NCBI RefSeq assembly: GCF_009363095.1
Contig: NZ_CP045295.1
Location: 3,033,501-3,097,500, forward strand
From: Paenibacillus cellulositrophicus
GTDB taxonomy: Bacteria; Bacillota; Bacilli; Paenibacillales; Paenibacillaceae
Direction of reading: 5' to 3'
Length of the DNA: 64,000 nt
Shown here: positions 1 to 8,821 of the stretch, piece by piece
How the letters are laid out: the number at the start of each line of letters is the position of its first letter
Numbering within the stretch: position 1 is the first letter of the stretch
Position numbers and translations under genes: made by a program
The notes under the pieces: model-generated
Databases searched by the model: none
What the model saw: only the letters and a program-made list of their open reading frames with translations
What the model was told of the DNA's origin: nothing

Positions 1-3000
1 TTGTCCTTGACATCTACGTTAACGTACAAGTGGGCTTCATCCCAGGTGACCTTGGAGGTGAGCCCGAGATCATCGGCGCCCCCCCAGCTTCCGCCAACGC
101 TGTAGTAATGCTCCGGACCAGACACTTCAATGGTTGGCGTGTGGTCCGCTGCCCCGCTCCGCGATGCGAAGGACTGGGACAGCTTGACTGAAGTTTCATA
201 ACGTTCCCCGTTATCCAGCGCAACCCTGAACTTCAGGGAATCGGCTGATAAGTAAGGGATGGCCACACTGCGGGTTTCCCCCTGCTTCAGCTCCTCAAAA
301 CGGATCGACTTCAGCGCCTCCTGGTACATGCCGGGACTGACCCATTCGATTTGTCCCTTCAGCGTTCCAGCTCCGGCCGCATTGGTTATCGACAGCACCG
401 TTCCTGTATTTTCCGGGTGTGAAGGATCGAAGGGTGCCTTCTCTAACTTCAGCGTCACAGGATAGAGATTGCTTCCCGACACTTTGCCCGGCGCATCGTT
501 CTGAATTAGAAGTCCCCCGCTGGCCAGGTTGTTGGATACGACCATCTTGTCGATGCTCGGCCCGGCATACACATGGGTCGTTTGGGACTGCTGGAAATAG
601 GAATCGTACAGTCCGATGTTACCGCCGACGGCGTTAATGCCGATGTCGCCGACTTTGGTGAAGTTGGCCTGCTGAATCCGCACGGTGCCCCCGAAGATAT
701 CGAAGGAACGGTTTGTATCGCCCCACATCGAAGAATTGAAAAACACCGCTTTGGAGCCGAAGTCTTTGCCGACCTCAACGTAGACTTTGTCGGTCGTGCT
801 GATCGAGACCAGCTCCGTGTTGATGAACTGGAGTCCCGCCTTGTCCGCGCCTTCCAGCACGGCTCCTTTTTTGCTTCCGTCCGTGCCGTGGCCGATCACG
901 ACGGCTTCAGGGCCCTGCCCGTCCTGTCCTTCGAAATGGATGCCGAACTTCGAACCGAAGACGAATGTGTTAAAAATGGTCTCCTGTTTCACGTTGCCGA
1001 TGCGGAAAGCATCCAGATGGTCCTTCTGGTAACTCCAGACCATGTCGGAGTCCGCGCCGGTGGATGGATGGTTCGGGTAATTGCTGCGCCCGTAATAATG
1101 CGGATTGAACTGGACGTTCCGCAAGTATCCGCCCTGCGCACCTCCGCCCAGGTAAATCCCTTCCTTCAGCGGGGAACCTGCCACGTAATCGATGTAATGC
1201 CCGCTCGTATCGTATGTTCCAAAATCGACGGCCTGGTATGGATTGACCAGCGTCGTATCAATAAGGTAAACGTCCTTCCCTTGGCCTTGAACGGTCCATG
1301 GGTAAGGCTTGACCGGATTCGCTTCGGTCCAGGTTTGATGGTCGTAATATACGGATATCCCGCGGAGGCCCGCCAACGCTTTTAACTGGATCAACGCCGG
1401 GGCGTCCGCTTCATTTTCCCCGTAGTTCGTAAAAATGACCGTGCCGCCGCCAATCGTATGATGCGGAACATCAAAGTTGCCGCGCAATTCTACGCCTGTC
1501 GGTACAACCAGCGGCTGCTCGACCCGGTAAATCCCGGCCGGCATATACACCGTGCCGCCGCCAGCGTCACCGGCATCGCTTAGAGCCTGCTGGATCGCCT
1601 GGGAGGCATCCTCATTCCCGGTCGGATCAGCGGAGTACGGAGCATTCACCACATTAAACAATCTGCTCGTCGCCGGCTTGGGACGTGCGGCGATATCCAC
1701 GGAGGGCACCTCAGGAAGGCGGTCCAGGACATACTTGTCGTCTTGGCGGATATTCAGGTCCGTCGACTGGCTGTGATTGGTTACGGACAGCTTGCCGTCA
1801 TATCCCGAGTTGATGGAATTTACCGTTCCGACATTCCCTTCAAGCAGGAGATGGCGATCGGATTTGGCGAAGCTGGAAGCCCCCAGTATCAGCGATCCGC
1901 CTCGTGCGATGATCGCATAGTCTTCGCTGCCGTCCCCCCAGTTTTCGAATGAGCTGTTTTCGAAGGATAAGGTGCCGCTGCCCTCGTTCAGAACCGCCTG
2001 ATCGGGGTGCCCGCCAACCGTAACGCCGTTAAACTGAACAATGGAATTGAAGCCCTGCGTCGCGTAAATGGCAATCGGATGCTGCCCGGCGCCAGCTTCG
2101 AACCGGCTGTCCGAAATCAGCAGGCCGTAATTGTTGACACCCTCGATCTTGAGCGCAACATGGCAATCCTCGACCTGGATCTTGTACAGCTGCGCATTGG
2201 CTGATTCAAGACTGCCGGTTCTTGTCGTCATCCGCATGCCCGTCTCATATCCGGAAATATGGATGTCCGACATGTATTCCCAATCGGAGCGGCCCATCAC
2301 GATGCCCTCGGCGTGGCCCGTCATGTAATCATGCAGTTCGCCGCGTTCGGGTGATCCCGCGAGGCCCGATCCAGACCAGAGATCCGGGGACAAATGAATC
2401 CCCTCCAGCCGTCCGATATCCGTCGTGTAATCGAGGAAAATGCCTGTCTTCAGCGTGGTACCATAGAGATTTTTGACGTAATGCAGCTCGTTCCAGTCCG
2501 GTCCGATCTTGATCCCCTGGTAAGCATTGACCAGCGTGACATTCTTGACGGTCGCACTGTCGCCGGGTAGCTGTTCGATCGTCCACGGATATGGAGACGG
2601 ATCGGATGCGTTTTGTTCCGGATACCAGATGGACAGGTTCGTCACGCCGCTGGAAGGCTGCAGCTTGATGAAGCTCGTGCCTGTCTCCTGTCCCTTACCG
2701 GCATAGACAGCAAGAACGGTGCCCAGAACCTTGCCGCCCTGCGCTTCCGGATTCGCCCAATCGCCGCGGAGCGTGACCCCTGTCGGGACGACAAGCTCGC
2801 TTGTCAGCCTGTACGTGCCTGAAGGCACGAACACGACGCCCCCACCTTGGCTTCCCGCATCGGCCAGCGCTTCCTGGAAGGCGCGGGTGTCATCCGTGCT
2901 CCCATCCCCTTTGGCGCCATAATCCGTCACACTGCGGTCGGCAATGACGATATCGTCCGTCGGGTATACCGTGTCATAGACCTTGGTTTCGTGGCTCCCC

Positions 3001-3659
3001 GACGATTCACGGGGCTGCTTCGTCATGGTCACTTTCGCCAAATACAGCTCGGGATTCAGTGCCTTCGCTCCGGCGCCGGTGACGCCGATCCGGAAATCCG
3101 CACCGTTTGTGCGGTTCTCAAAGCGCGCGTCGCTCAGCTTGAAGGTATGCGTCTTCCAGGTCCCCGAATTTTCGTACGAAAACAGCGGGGCGTCCTTAAA
3201 AGCGGACTGCTTGGAATCATACTGAAGCACCATATCCCCATTGCCCTGGTCATAATATTCGGCCGTTACCAAAACGTCCTGGTCGCTAAGATCTCCCGCA
3301 AAGTCGTCATCCACATTGAAATAAAAGTAGAGGATGTTCTGTGCCGGATCATTCGGATTTACCGCTTGATTGGTCTTCCAGTACGTTTTACCGTCCATTT
3401 CGCCCACCTGCAGGCCTTCCTCCGGACCGTCCCCCGGACGGGCGGTTACGCCTTGTCCTTCCGGCGTTTCCCCGAGCGTAATGTATACGGAATCGGTGAC
3501 CGTTACCGGGGCGTATGGCGGAAGCTGGCTGCCGCCATCTGCATCCTCGCCATCGGCGGCGGCTCTAAGTGGAGCCGGGGCCATCCAGAATAAGGAGACG
3601 ACCATCACGATGACGGTCATTTGCGCGATAAAGCGCCTAAAGCTCAATCGATTGTTCAC
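1..3659 (-). CDS. Large secreted tandem beta-helix (pectate-lyase-superfamily / GH28-related) protein with CBM9-like C-terminus, partial
   Basis: The frame is open from a GTG at 3659 to the left edge (about 1219 codons), so the 3' end is missing. GGAGGA-type RBS GGGAGG (3667-3672) sits 7 nt before the GTG. Residues 1 to about 36 form a signal peptide ending near PLRAAA. A jelly-roll-like segment follows (FYFNVDDDF). Two copies of a Pectate_lyase_3-type segment start near residues 263 (GGGVVFVPSGTYRL) and 693 (GGGTVYMPAGIYRV); both have the GGG-V-PxGxYR signature that opens right-handed beta-helices in GH28/GH55-like proteins. The last visible residues (TWDEAHLYVNVDVKD) resemble the sugar-binding CBM9/DOMON fold. 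The frame was checked at three distant places and is uninterrupted. The role is probably binding or cleavage of an extracellular polysaccharide. The substrate cannot be read from sequence, and the protein could be a lyase, a hydrolase or non-catalytic. It is the last visible gene of the mannosidase operon but probably has its own promoter. Confidence 0.85.
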   Translation of the reverse strand, partial: MNNRLSFRRFIAQMTVIVMVVSLFWMAPAPLRAAADGEDADGGSQLPPYAPVTVTDSVYITLGETPEGQGVTARPGDGPEEGLQVGEMDGKTYWKTNQAVNPNDPAQNILYFYFNVDDDFAGDLSDQDVLVTAEYYDQGNGDMVLQYDSKQSAFKDAPLFSYENSGTWKTHTFKLSDARFENRTNGADFRIGVTGAGAKALNPELYLAKVTMTKQPRESSGSHETKVYDTVYPTDDIVIADRSVTDYGAKGDGSTDDTRAFQEALADAGSQGGGVVFVPSGTYRLTSELVVPTGVTLRGDWANPEAQGGKVLGTVLAVYAGKGQETGTSFIKLQPSSGVTNLSIWYPEQNASDPSPYPWTIEQLPGDSATVKNVTLVNAYQGIKIGPDWNELHYVKNLYGTTLKTGIFLDYTTDIGRLEGIHLSPDLWSGSGLAGSPERGELHDYMTGHAEGIVMGRSDWEYMSDIHISGYETGMRMTTRTGSLESANAQLYKIQVEDCHVALKIEGVNNYGLLISDSRFEAGAGQHPIAIYATQGFNSIVQFNGVTVGGHPDQAVLNEGSGTLSFENSSFENWGDGSEDYAIIARGGSLILGASSFAKSDRHLLLEGNVGTVNSINSGYDGKLSVTNHSQSTDLNIRQDDKYVLDRLPEVPSVDIAARPKPATSRLFNVVNAPYSADPTGNEDASQAIQQALSDAGDAGGGTVYMPAGIYRVEQPLVVPTGVELRGNFDVPHHTIGGGTVIFTNYGENEADAPALIQLKALAGLRGISVYYDHQTWTEANPVKPYPWTVQGQGKDVYLIDTTLVNPYQAVDFGTYDTSGHYIDYVAGSPLKEGIYLGGGAQGGYLRNVQFNPHYYGRSNYPNHPSTGADSDMVWSYQKDHLDAFRIGNVKQETIFNTFVFGSKFGIHFEGQDGQGPEAVVIGHGTDGSKKGAVLEGADKAGLQFINTELVSISTTDKVYVEVGKDFGSKAVFFNSSMWGDTNRSFDIFGGTVRIQQANFTKVGDIGINAVGGNIGLYDSYFQQSQTTHVYAGPSIDKMVVSNNLASGGLLIQNDAPGKVSGSNLYPVTLKLEKAPFDPSHPENTGTVLSITNAAGAGTLKGQIEWVSPGMYQEALKSIRFEELKQGETRSVAIPYLSADSLKFRVALDNGERYETSVKLSQSFASRSGAADHTPTIEVSGPEHYYSVGGSWGGADDLGLTSKVTWDEAHLYVNVDVKD

Positions 3660-3730
3660 GATTATTCCTCCCATGCTTGATTTGCTTATCAAGCTGCACG
3701 AAAGCAACGCTGCTTCGCTGCGGGATCATG

Positions 3731-3758
3731 ATTGTATTCGCTTTCAATTTTGCAGCAA
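3731..3758 (-). promoter_or_regulatory. Candidate promoter with overlapping cre-like CcpA site for the beta-helix gene
   Basis: On the minus strand, TTGCTG (3753-3758) and TACAAT (3731-3736) are 16 nt apart. The sequence TGTATTCGCTTTCA (plus strand 3733-3746) matches the cre consensus TGWNANCGNTNWCA at 13 of 14 positions and overlaps the -10. That placement is typical of CcpA repression in Firmicutes. The -35 is weak. This is a motif match only. Confidence 0.4.
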
Positions 3759-3800
3759 AAAAACCATCGGCAATACACCCGAGCTTGTCCCGTATCCAAT
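3757..3800 (-). terminator. Terminator-like hairpin between the dehydrogenase and beta-helix genes
   Basis: On the minus strand, ATTGGATAC (3800-3792) can pair with GTAT (3776-3773) plus CCGAT (3770-3766), allowing a 2-nt bulge and one G-U pair. Seven T follow at 3763-3757. It may end the upstream operon or act as an attenuator for the beta-helix gene. The sequence just upstream (3801-3840) also looks structured; see the findings. Confidence 0.5.
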
Positions 3801-3870
3801 TTAGCTTGCGGCACCTCCCCCTTTCAGCAGGCGGCTTGCTTCATCTATGAAACCTGAAGGAAAACCGACC

Positions 3871-4731
3871 TTAACGGCCGGCGTTCCTCCAGGAATGAGC
3901 AGGCTCCCAGTTCAGGACCGACTTCGCCCGGGCGTTGGACACGAGCGCCGTCAACTTACCTGGGTCCTTGCCTGGAAAAGGCACCTGCGGATAATACTTG
4001 GCTGCCAGCTCGCTGACGCTTGCATCGCTCAGCAAGTCGCTGGATGTGATGTTCAGACGGCATGCCTCTGCCTGGCCTTGCACGGGTGCTTCCAGCGCAA
4101 GCCGGCAGGCTGAAGCGGCGTCGCGCGCGTCGACATAGCTCCATAGAATGCGGTGATGTCTGGCGGTATCGCTGAAGGCCGCGATCTCCCGATCGTATTC
4201 ATTCGGCGCCAGAATCAAAGAGAAGCGGAGAGCATAGATCTCCATGCCGGTACGGCGGGCAAACATGTCGCCCGTCTGTTCGTTCACCTGCTTGGACAGA
4301 CCGTAGCTTTCCTGCGGCAGCAGCACATGCTCCTCGTCAACGGGGAGCGTATGCGGCGGAAAGGGATGCTTCGCCCAGCAGAATCCATAGGCCGATTCGC
4401 TCGATCCGAATACGACGCGCTGGATGCCTAGCTTCGAAGAAGCCTCCAGGATGTTGTATGTCGCCATGACATTGTTGGCGAAGATCCGCTCCGGCGAAAA
4501 GTTGATAGGATTCGGCACGGCAGCCAGGTGAACCACCGCATCCGACTCCGCCAAGATACCGTACACCTCGCCAAGCTGGGTCAAGTCCCCCTGGACATAA
4601 CGGGCATAACGGTTTCTCCCGCTTGCCGGGCGGGCATCCGTTCCGATGACCCGGTATCCTGCATGGTTAAGCTCTTGAACGACGTAGTGGCCCAGTTTTC
4701 CTTCCGAGCCGGTCACGACGATTTGCTTCAT
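3871..4731 (-). CDS. NAD(P)-dependent epimerase/dehydratase-family (extended SDR) oxidoreductase
   Basis: 286 aa, the full length of a small extended short-chain dehydrogenase. The N-terminus has the Rossmann glycine motif TGSEGKLG (residues 7-14). The active-site Tyr/Lys are in YGLSK (Y143, K147), with the serine region GSSESAYG near 110-117. Small SDRs of this type near sugar-acid genes include uronate dehydrogenases and UDP-sugar epimerases; its position between an enolase-superfamily dehydratase and a secreted polysaccharide-active protein favours catabolic sugar or sugar-acid oxidation. The start is set by GGAAGGAGG seven bases before the ATG. It lies 26 nt downstream of the dehydratase gene, so the two are co-transcribed. 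The substrate is not determined. Confidence 0.85.
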   Translation of the reverse strand: MKQIVVTGSEGKLGHYVVQELNHAGYRVIGTDARPASGRNRYARYVQGDLTQLGEVYGILAESDAVVHLAAVPNPINFSPERIFANNVMATYNILEASSKLGIQRVVFGSSESAYGFCWAKHPFPPHTLPVDEEHVLLPQESYGLSKQVNEQTGDMFARRTGMEIYALRFSLILAPNEYDREIAAFSDTARHHRILWSYVDARDAASACRLALEAPVQGQAEACRLNITSSDLLSDASVSELAAKYYPQVPFPGKDPGKLTALVSNARAKSVLNWEPAHSWRNAGR

Positions 4732-4757
4732 GATCTTTTCCTCCTTCCGGCCGGACC

Positions 4758-5969
4758 TTACGGACGAATCAGCGTTCCATCCGGCTTGCGGTCCAGCTTG
4801 TATGGGTGATGGTATGCTGCCAGGGAACCTTGATCCTTTACCAGGGCTGCCGTCTTATGCTCGTCGATATCGATGCCAAGCCCCGGCTTATCGTTCAGCT
4901 TCAAATGCCCATGTTCCAAAACTGCGTGGCCCGGGAAGGCCTCTTTCTCTTCACTGCGGAAATGGTTGATCTCCTGTACGCCGAAGCTCATGGTAGCCAT
5001 GTCCAGATGCGCGGCCGCGATTTGGTTGACCGGGTCGTTCTCCCCGCCTTCCTGCCACGCAGTGCGGACGCCGAAAGCTTCGCAGACGGCGGCAATTTTG
5101 CGGCATGGGGTAATGCCGCCGGCCTTGGAGACGCGCATCCGGACAAAGTCGATCAAGCGCTCCTGCACCAGCGGGAGCCACTCCTGCGGGTGAACAAACA
5201 ATTCACCGACGGCCTGCGGCGTGGTGCTCGTTTCTTTGACCCGCCGGTACCATCCCGTATGCTCCGATTGCAGCAAGTCCTCCACGAAGAACAGGCGGTA
5301 CGGATCCAGCGCTCTCGATAAGCTGACGGCGCCGGAAGGCGTCAGATGCTCGTGAACGTCATGCGTAAAGCCCAGGTTCATGCCGAACCTTACACGCAGC
5401 TTCTCGAACATGTCCGGGATCGCCGTGATGTAGCTGGCTTCATCGAATACACTGGCAGGAGGGAATTTCGATACGCCCTGCGGTGGGACGAATCCGCCTC
5501 CGCCGTAGCCCCCAAGCTGGCAGCGGATCACGCCGAAGCCCTGCTCCTGAAAGGCATGCACCTCTTCCTCCAGCTGCTCGTAGGTGGCACCGTTAGCATG
5601 CGCATAACAAGGAACGGCCGAACGGACCGCGCCGCCCAGAAGCTGGTACACGGGCATCCCCGCTTCCTTCCCCTTGATGTCCCACAGCGCCATGTCGATA
5701 CCGCCCATGGCGGTATGGAGCGTAGAGCCGTTGCGCCAATAACCGCTCGTATACATCGTCTGCCACAGATCCTCGATCTGGCCGGCATCCCGTCCGATAA
5801 GCACCGGTGCCAGCAGTTCCTCAATGACACTGACCACGGCTCCCGGCTGGTAAATATCGCTGGCCGAGCCGATGCCGTGCAATCCGTCCTGGTCCGTCAT
5901 GACTTTGACGATGACCCAGCTTCCATCATGTCTCGTTCGAATGCAGCGTACTGCCGTTATTTTGGCCAT
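4758..5969 (-). CDS. Mandelate racemase / mannonate-dehydratase-like (ManD/RspA) enolase-superfamily enzyme
   Basis: 403 aa. The layout matches the ManD/RspA group: N-terminal capping domain, the LLGGAVRSAVP strand near 110, the metal/acid motif THDVHEH (D204, H206), and metal ligands E230 (FFVEDLL) and E256 (AVGELF). The family abstracts a proton alpha to a carboxylate and dehydrates sugar acids such as D-mannonate using Mg2+. Where characterised ManD enzymes carry a catalytic His in a CHGATDLSP-type loop, this protein has AWQEGGENDP, so the substrate or activity may differ. The RBS GGGGAGGGG precedes the ATG. It is 30 nt downstream of the GH38 gene and 26 nt upstream of the SDR gene, which suggests consecutive catabolic steps on a sugar acid. 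Confidence 0.87.
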   Translation of the reverse strand: MAKITAVRCIRTRHDGSWVIVKVMTDQDGLHGIGSASDIYQPGAVVSVIEELLAPVLIGRDAGQIEDLWQTMYTSGYWRNGSTLHTAMGGIDMALWDIKGKEAGMPVYQLLGGAVRSAVPCYAHANGATYEQLEEEVHAFQEQGFGVIRCQLGGYGGGGFVPPQGVSKFPPASVFDEASYITAIPDMFEKLRVRFGMNLGFTHDVHEHLTPSGAVSLSRALDPYRLFFVEDLLQSEHTGWYRRVKETSTTPQAVGELFVHPQEWLPLVQERLIDFVRMRVSKAGGITPCRKIAAVCEAFGVRTAWQEGGENDPVNQIAAAHLDMATMSFGVQEINHFRSEEKEAFPGHAVLEHGHLKLNDKPGLGIDIDEHKTAALVKDQGSLAAYHHPYKLDRKPDGTLIRP

Positions 5970-5999
5970 ACCGCTTTCCCCTCCCCAAAATGGACTATA

Positions 6000-8765
6000 T
6001 TATCGCAGAGCCGGACGAATGCCGACCGTCTGAATTTTTGCCGGTCCCAGCTCTGCCGTATACCCGCTTTGCTCGTTTCTTCCCATCTCTTCCCCGCGCT
6101 GTTCAATGATGGTGCTCTCATAGACGCCGTTCACCTGGAATGAAGGTGCGAATGACAGAGCCGTCGAGGCTGCCGATGAAACGTTAAATACCCGGAACAT
6201 CAGATCCTCGTTCTCCTCGCCCAGCTTGAGTGCGCTGAAGGCAAGGCGGTCGCCCTCCCATTCGAGGAACGTATGATTCGCCGGCAGCTTGCCGCCGTGG
6301 ACTCCCGTCTGATGAACCGTCCATGGAACCGGGAATTGATAAGCCTCGATAAATGCGCCCGATTCAATCACATCGGCATCATGGGAAATCAGCTCCATTT
6401 CCAGGACATGCGTTCCCAGGCACTGCGCTTCGGGCGTCGAGAATACGCCCCAATCCCCAAGCTCTCTGACGCCGCGCACAAGCGTGACCGCCATCGTGTT
6501 ATGCGCCGGAAGCACTTCGTATTCGTTCAGTCCCTGATTCGCGACGGTAAGGCCCGCTTGGCCGTCGCTCAAGCTGATGAACGCATTCTGATGCTGGGCG
6601 TTGCTCGGATTGCTCCACGCGGCTTCAGGCTGAATCGGGCGCCGCGCCACTTCATAAATGGAGTCCGCCATCACATGAGCCGCTGCCAGTCCGGTCTTGA
6701 ACAGCATCCGGATGCGGTGGTCCTTCACCGTGTTGTCGATCATGCTGCGGATGCCGACGGAGCGGCTGTCCTTGGCCAGGGTGAGCTCCGTGACGATCTT
6801 CACCCCGGCCGTCTCGCTAACGCGGCGGGATTTGCGGTACCGGAAAGGGACCATGGAGCGAATCTCTTCGTCCAGCAGCACATCCGCTCCAAGCGGCAGT
6901 TTCCAGACGCGCTCGATCCGGTATACGGCGGCCAGCGGCGTATGCTTCACCAGCCGGATATCCGCCGAAAGGCCCTCCGTCGTCAGCGGCACCTCTCCAT
7001 CCGGCTGCCGGTACATGTATTCGTTCCCGATGTCGCCCGTGTCCTCGTAAATGCCGAGCCCCTCATACTCCCGGCCATTCACTTTATCCAACAGCGTAAA
7101 GGAGCCGTCTTCCGCGATCTCCACCCGAAGATAACGGTTCTCCATCGCGTTGCCGCCTGCGTTCACGCCGCCTGCAGCAGGTGAAACGGACTCGGCTTTG
7201 GCCAGGGAATCCTTGCGGACAAGGGCGTAGGCCCGATAACCGATCCCTGGAACGTCCTTGACGTAGAGCTCCACATCCACCTGAAAAGCCCAATAAGGTT
7301 GACGGAACCGGTCATCCGGGAGGCCATAGCCGAATACCGGGCCGAGTGGCTCGATGTTAGCCTCAACGGGCTTGCCTCCTTCGTCCGTTACGATCCATTC
7401 CTCCGGATCAAAAGCCTGGTACTCTTCTTTGAACGCTTCGTATTTCTCGTGCGGAGCCTGATGATCGAAATAGCGGCGCTCTATGTCCACCGTCGTGCGA
7501 ACCGCGCCGGAACGGGAATGGCCGGACGTGTTAAAGACGACGAAAGGCCGCGCCGATTCCGGGTCAAAGCCGGAGGTATCCACGGCAGCAGCTACCGCCG
7601 CGGCGCTGTCCGCAGCGATCGACTCCGCCACCTGCTGCGACTTGGCGAAGCGCGTCATCATCTCGCGGTGCACCTCGTCAACGCTGCAGCCGCAAATACT
7701 GTCATGCGGATGGTTTTGCAGCAGCGTCTTCCATGCATACAGCAGTTCGTGCCGCGGATAGGCCGTACCGGTCAAATGGGCCATGACGGCGAGCGGCTCG
7801 GCCACCTTTTCCAGCAAGGTCTGGCTCCGCACGTTTTGCTGTTTGATGTACACCCGGGCCGACGCGGTATTGACGAGCGTGATCCACCCGTCCGTCCACT
7901 GGCTTCGGAGCTCGCCGCGCACGACATCGAGGGCATCCGGGTTCGCCTGACGAAGCGCTTCAATATACTCGGGGAAGCTGGAATGGCGGAACTCCACGTC
8001 CGGCAGCATCTCGCCGGCGGTGCGCAGCGCCCTGGACAGATCCTTCTGCAGCGGCTGGTGGTCGCAGCCGTTCATGAAGAGCAGCTCCGGTCCCGAAGCG
8101 AATGCTTCGGCGGCTGCCAGCTTTTCCGCCCAATACGCCTTTGCGGCTTCGGGGTCCGTCGGAATCTCCATCCCGTTGTTGTACCAGTTGGCGAACAGGA
8201 TCGCCAACACCCGGGACCCGTCGGGAGATTCCCAGTACATCTCGGAGTATTTTGACGTATGTTCGTTACCGGACTGGACCTCGTTGTTGAAGCCCACCGG
8301 CTTGACGCCGCGTCCGTATACGGCGACATCGATGCCCGCCTGGCGAATAAGCTGGGGAGCCTGCCCCATATTGCCGAAGGAGTCGGGAAAATAACCGATT
8401 TTCGCGTATCCCCCCATCTTTTTCGAAAGGAGGATCCCGATCAGCAGGTTGCGCGCATTCGCTTCGCTGCTGACCAGAAATTCATCCTGAAGAATGTACC
8501 AGGGGCCGACGATCAGCTTTCCCTGTTCGACCAGCGAACGCACTTGCTCCGCCCGGTGCGGCATCATCTGCAAATAATCCTCCAGGACGATATATTGGCC
8601 GTCCAAATGAAAGCTGGCAAACCCCGGGTCCCGCTCGAAGGCCTCGATCAAATCCTCCATCAGGCGGACCAGCTTCAGCCGGTGTTTTTCGTATGGCAAA
8701 TACCACTCTCTATCCCAATGCGAATGCGCAATAATATGCGCTGTTTTTATGGTCATCTCTTTCAT
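6000..8765 (-). CDS. Glycoside hydrolase family 38 alpha-mannosidase
   Basis: 921 aa, the usual length for bacterial GH38 (MngB-like). The N-terminal zinc site HSHWDREW is at residues 14-21. The catalytic nucleophile Asp lies in YFPDSFGN (about D128), followed by a DSICGCSVDEVH helix segment and a long C-terminal beta-sandwich. There is no signal peptide, so it acts in the cytoplasm on imported oligosaccharides, removing terminal alpha-mannose in a retaining reaction. The start is MKEMTIKT; MTIKT three codons later is possible because no strong RBS separates them. It sits 56 nt after the permease gene and 30 nt before the enolase-type gene. Some family members act on 2-O-mannosylglycerate rather than mannan, so the linkage is open. 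Confidence 0.92.
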   Translation of the reverse strand: MKEMTIKTAHIIAHSHWDREWYLPYEKHRLKLVRLMEDLIEAFERDPGFASFHLDGQYIVLEDYLQMMPHRAEQVRSLVEQGKLIVGPWYILQDEFLVSSEANARNLLIGILLSKKMGGYAKIGYFPDSFGNMGQAPQLIRQAGIDVAVYGRGVKPVGFNNEVQSGNEHTSKYSEMYWESPDGSRVLAILFANWYNNGMEIPTDPEAAKAYWAEKLAAAEAFASGPELLFMNGCDHQPLQKDLSRALRTAGEMLPDVEFRHSSFPEYIEALRQANPDALDVVRGELRSQWTDGWITLVNTASARVYIKQQNVRSQTLLEKVAEPLAVMAHLTGTAYPRHELLYAWKTLLQNHPHDSICGCSVDEVHREMMTRFAKSQQVAESIAADSAAAVAAAVDTSGFDPESARPFVVFNTSGHSRSGAVRTTVDIERRYFDHQAPHEKYEAFKEEYQAFDPEEWIVTDEGGKPVEANIEPLGPVFGYGLPDDRFRQPYWAFQVDVELYVKDVPGIGYRAYALVRKDSLAKAESVSPAAGGVNAGGNAMENRYLRVEIAEDGSFTLLDKVNGREYEGLGIYEDTGDIGNEYMYRQPDGEVPLTTEGLSADIRLVKHTPLAAVYRIERVWKLPLGADVLLDEEIRSMVPFRYRKSRRVSETAGVKIVTELTLAKDSRSVGIRSMIDNTVKDHRIRMLFKTGLAAAHVMADSIYEVARRPIQPEAAWSNPSNAQHQNAFISLSDGQAGLTVANQGLNEYEVLPAHNTMAVTLVRGVRELGDWGVFSTPEAQCLGTHVLEMELISHDADVIESGAFIEAYQFPVPWTVHQTGVHGGKLPANHTFLEWEGDRLAFSALKLGEENEDLMFRVFNVSSAASTALSFAPSFQVNGVYESTIIEQRGEEMGRNEQSGYTAELGPAKIQTVGIRPALR

Positions 8766-8821
8766 CCCATTCTTGTATGTTTTCTAGTGCGCTATCGATG
8801 GTACGGCATGAATGATGCGTT

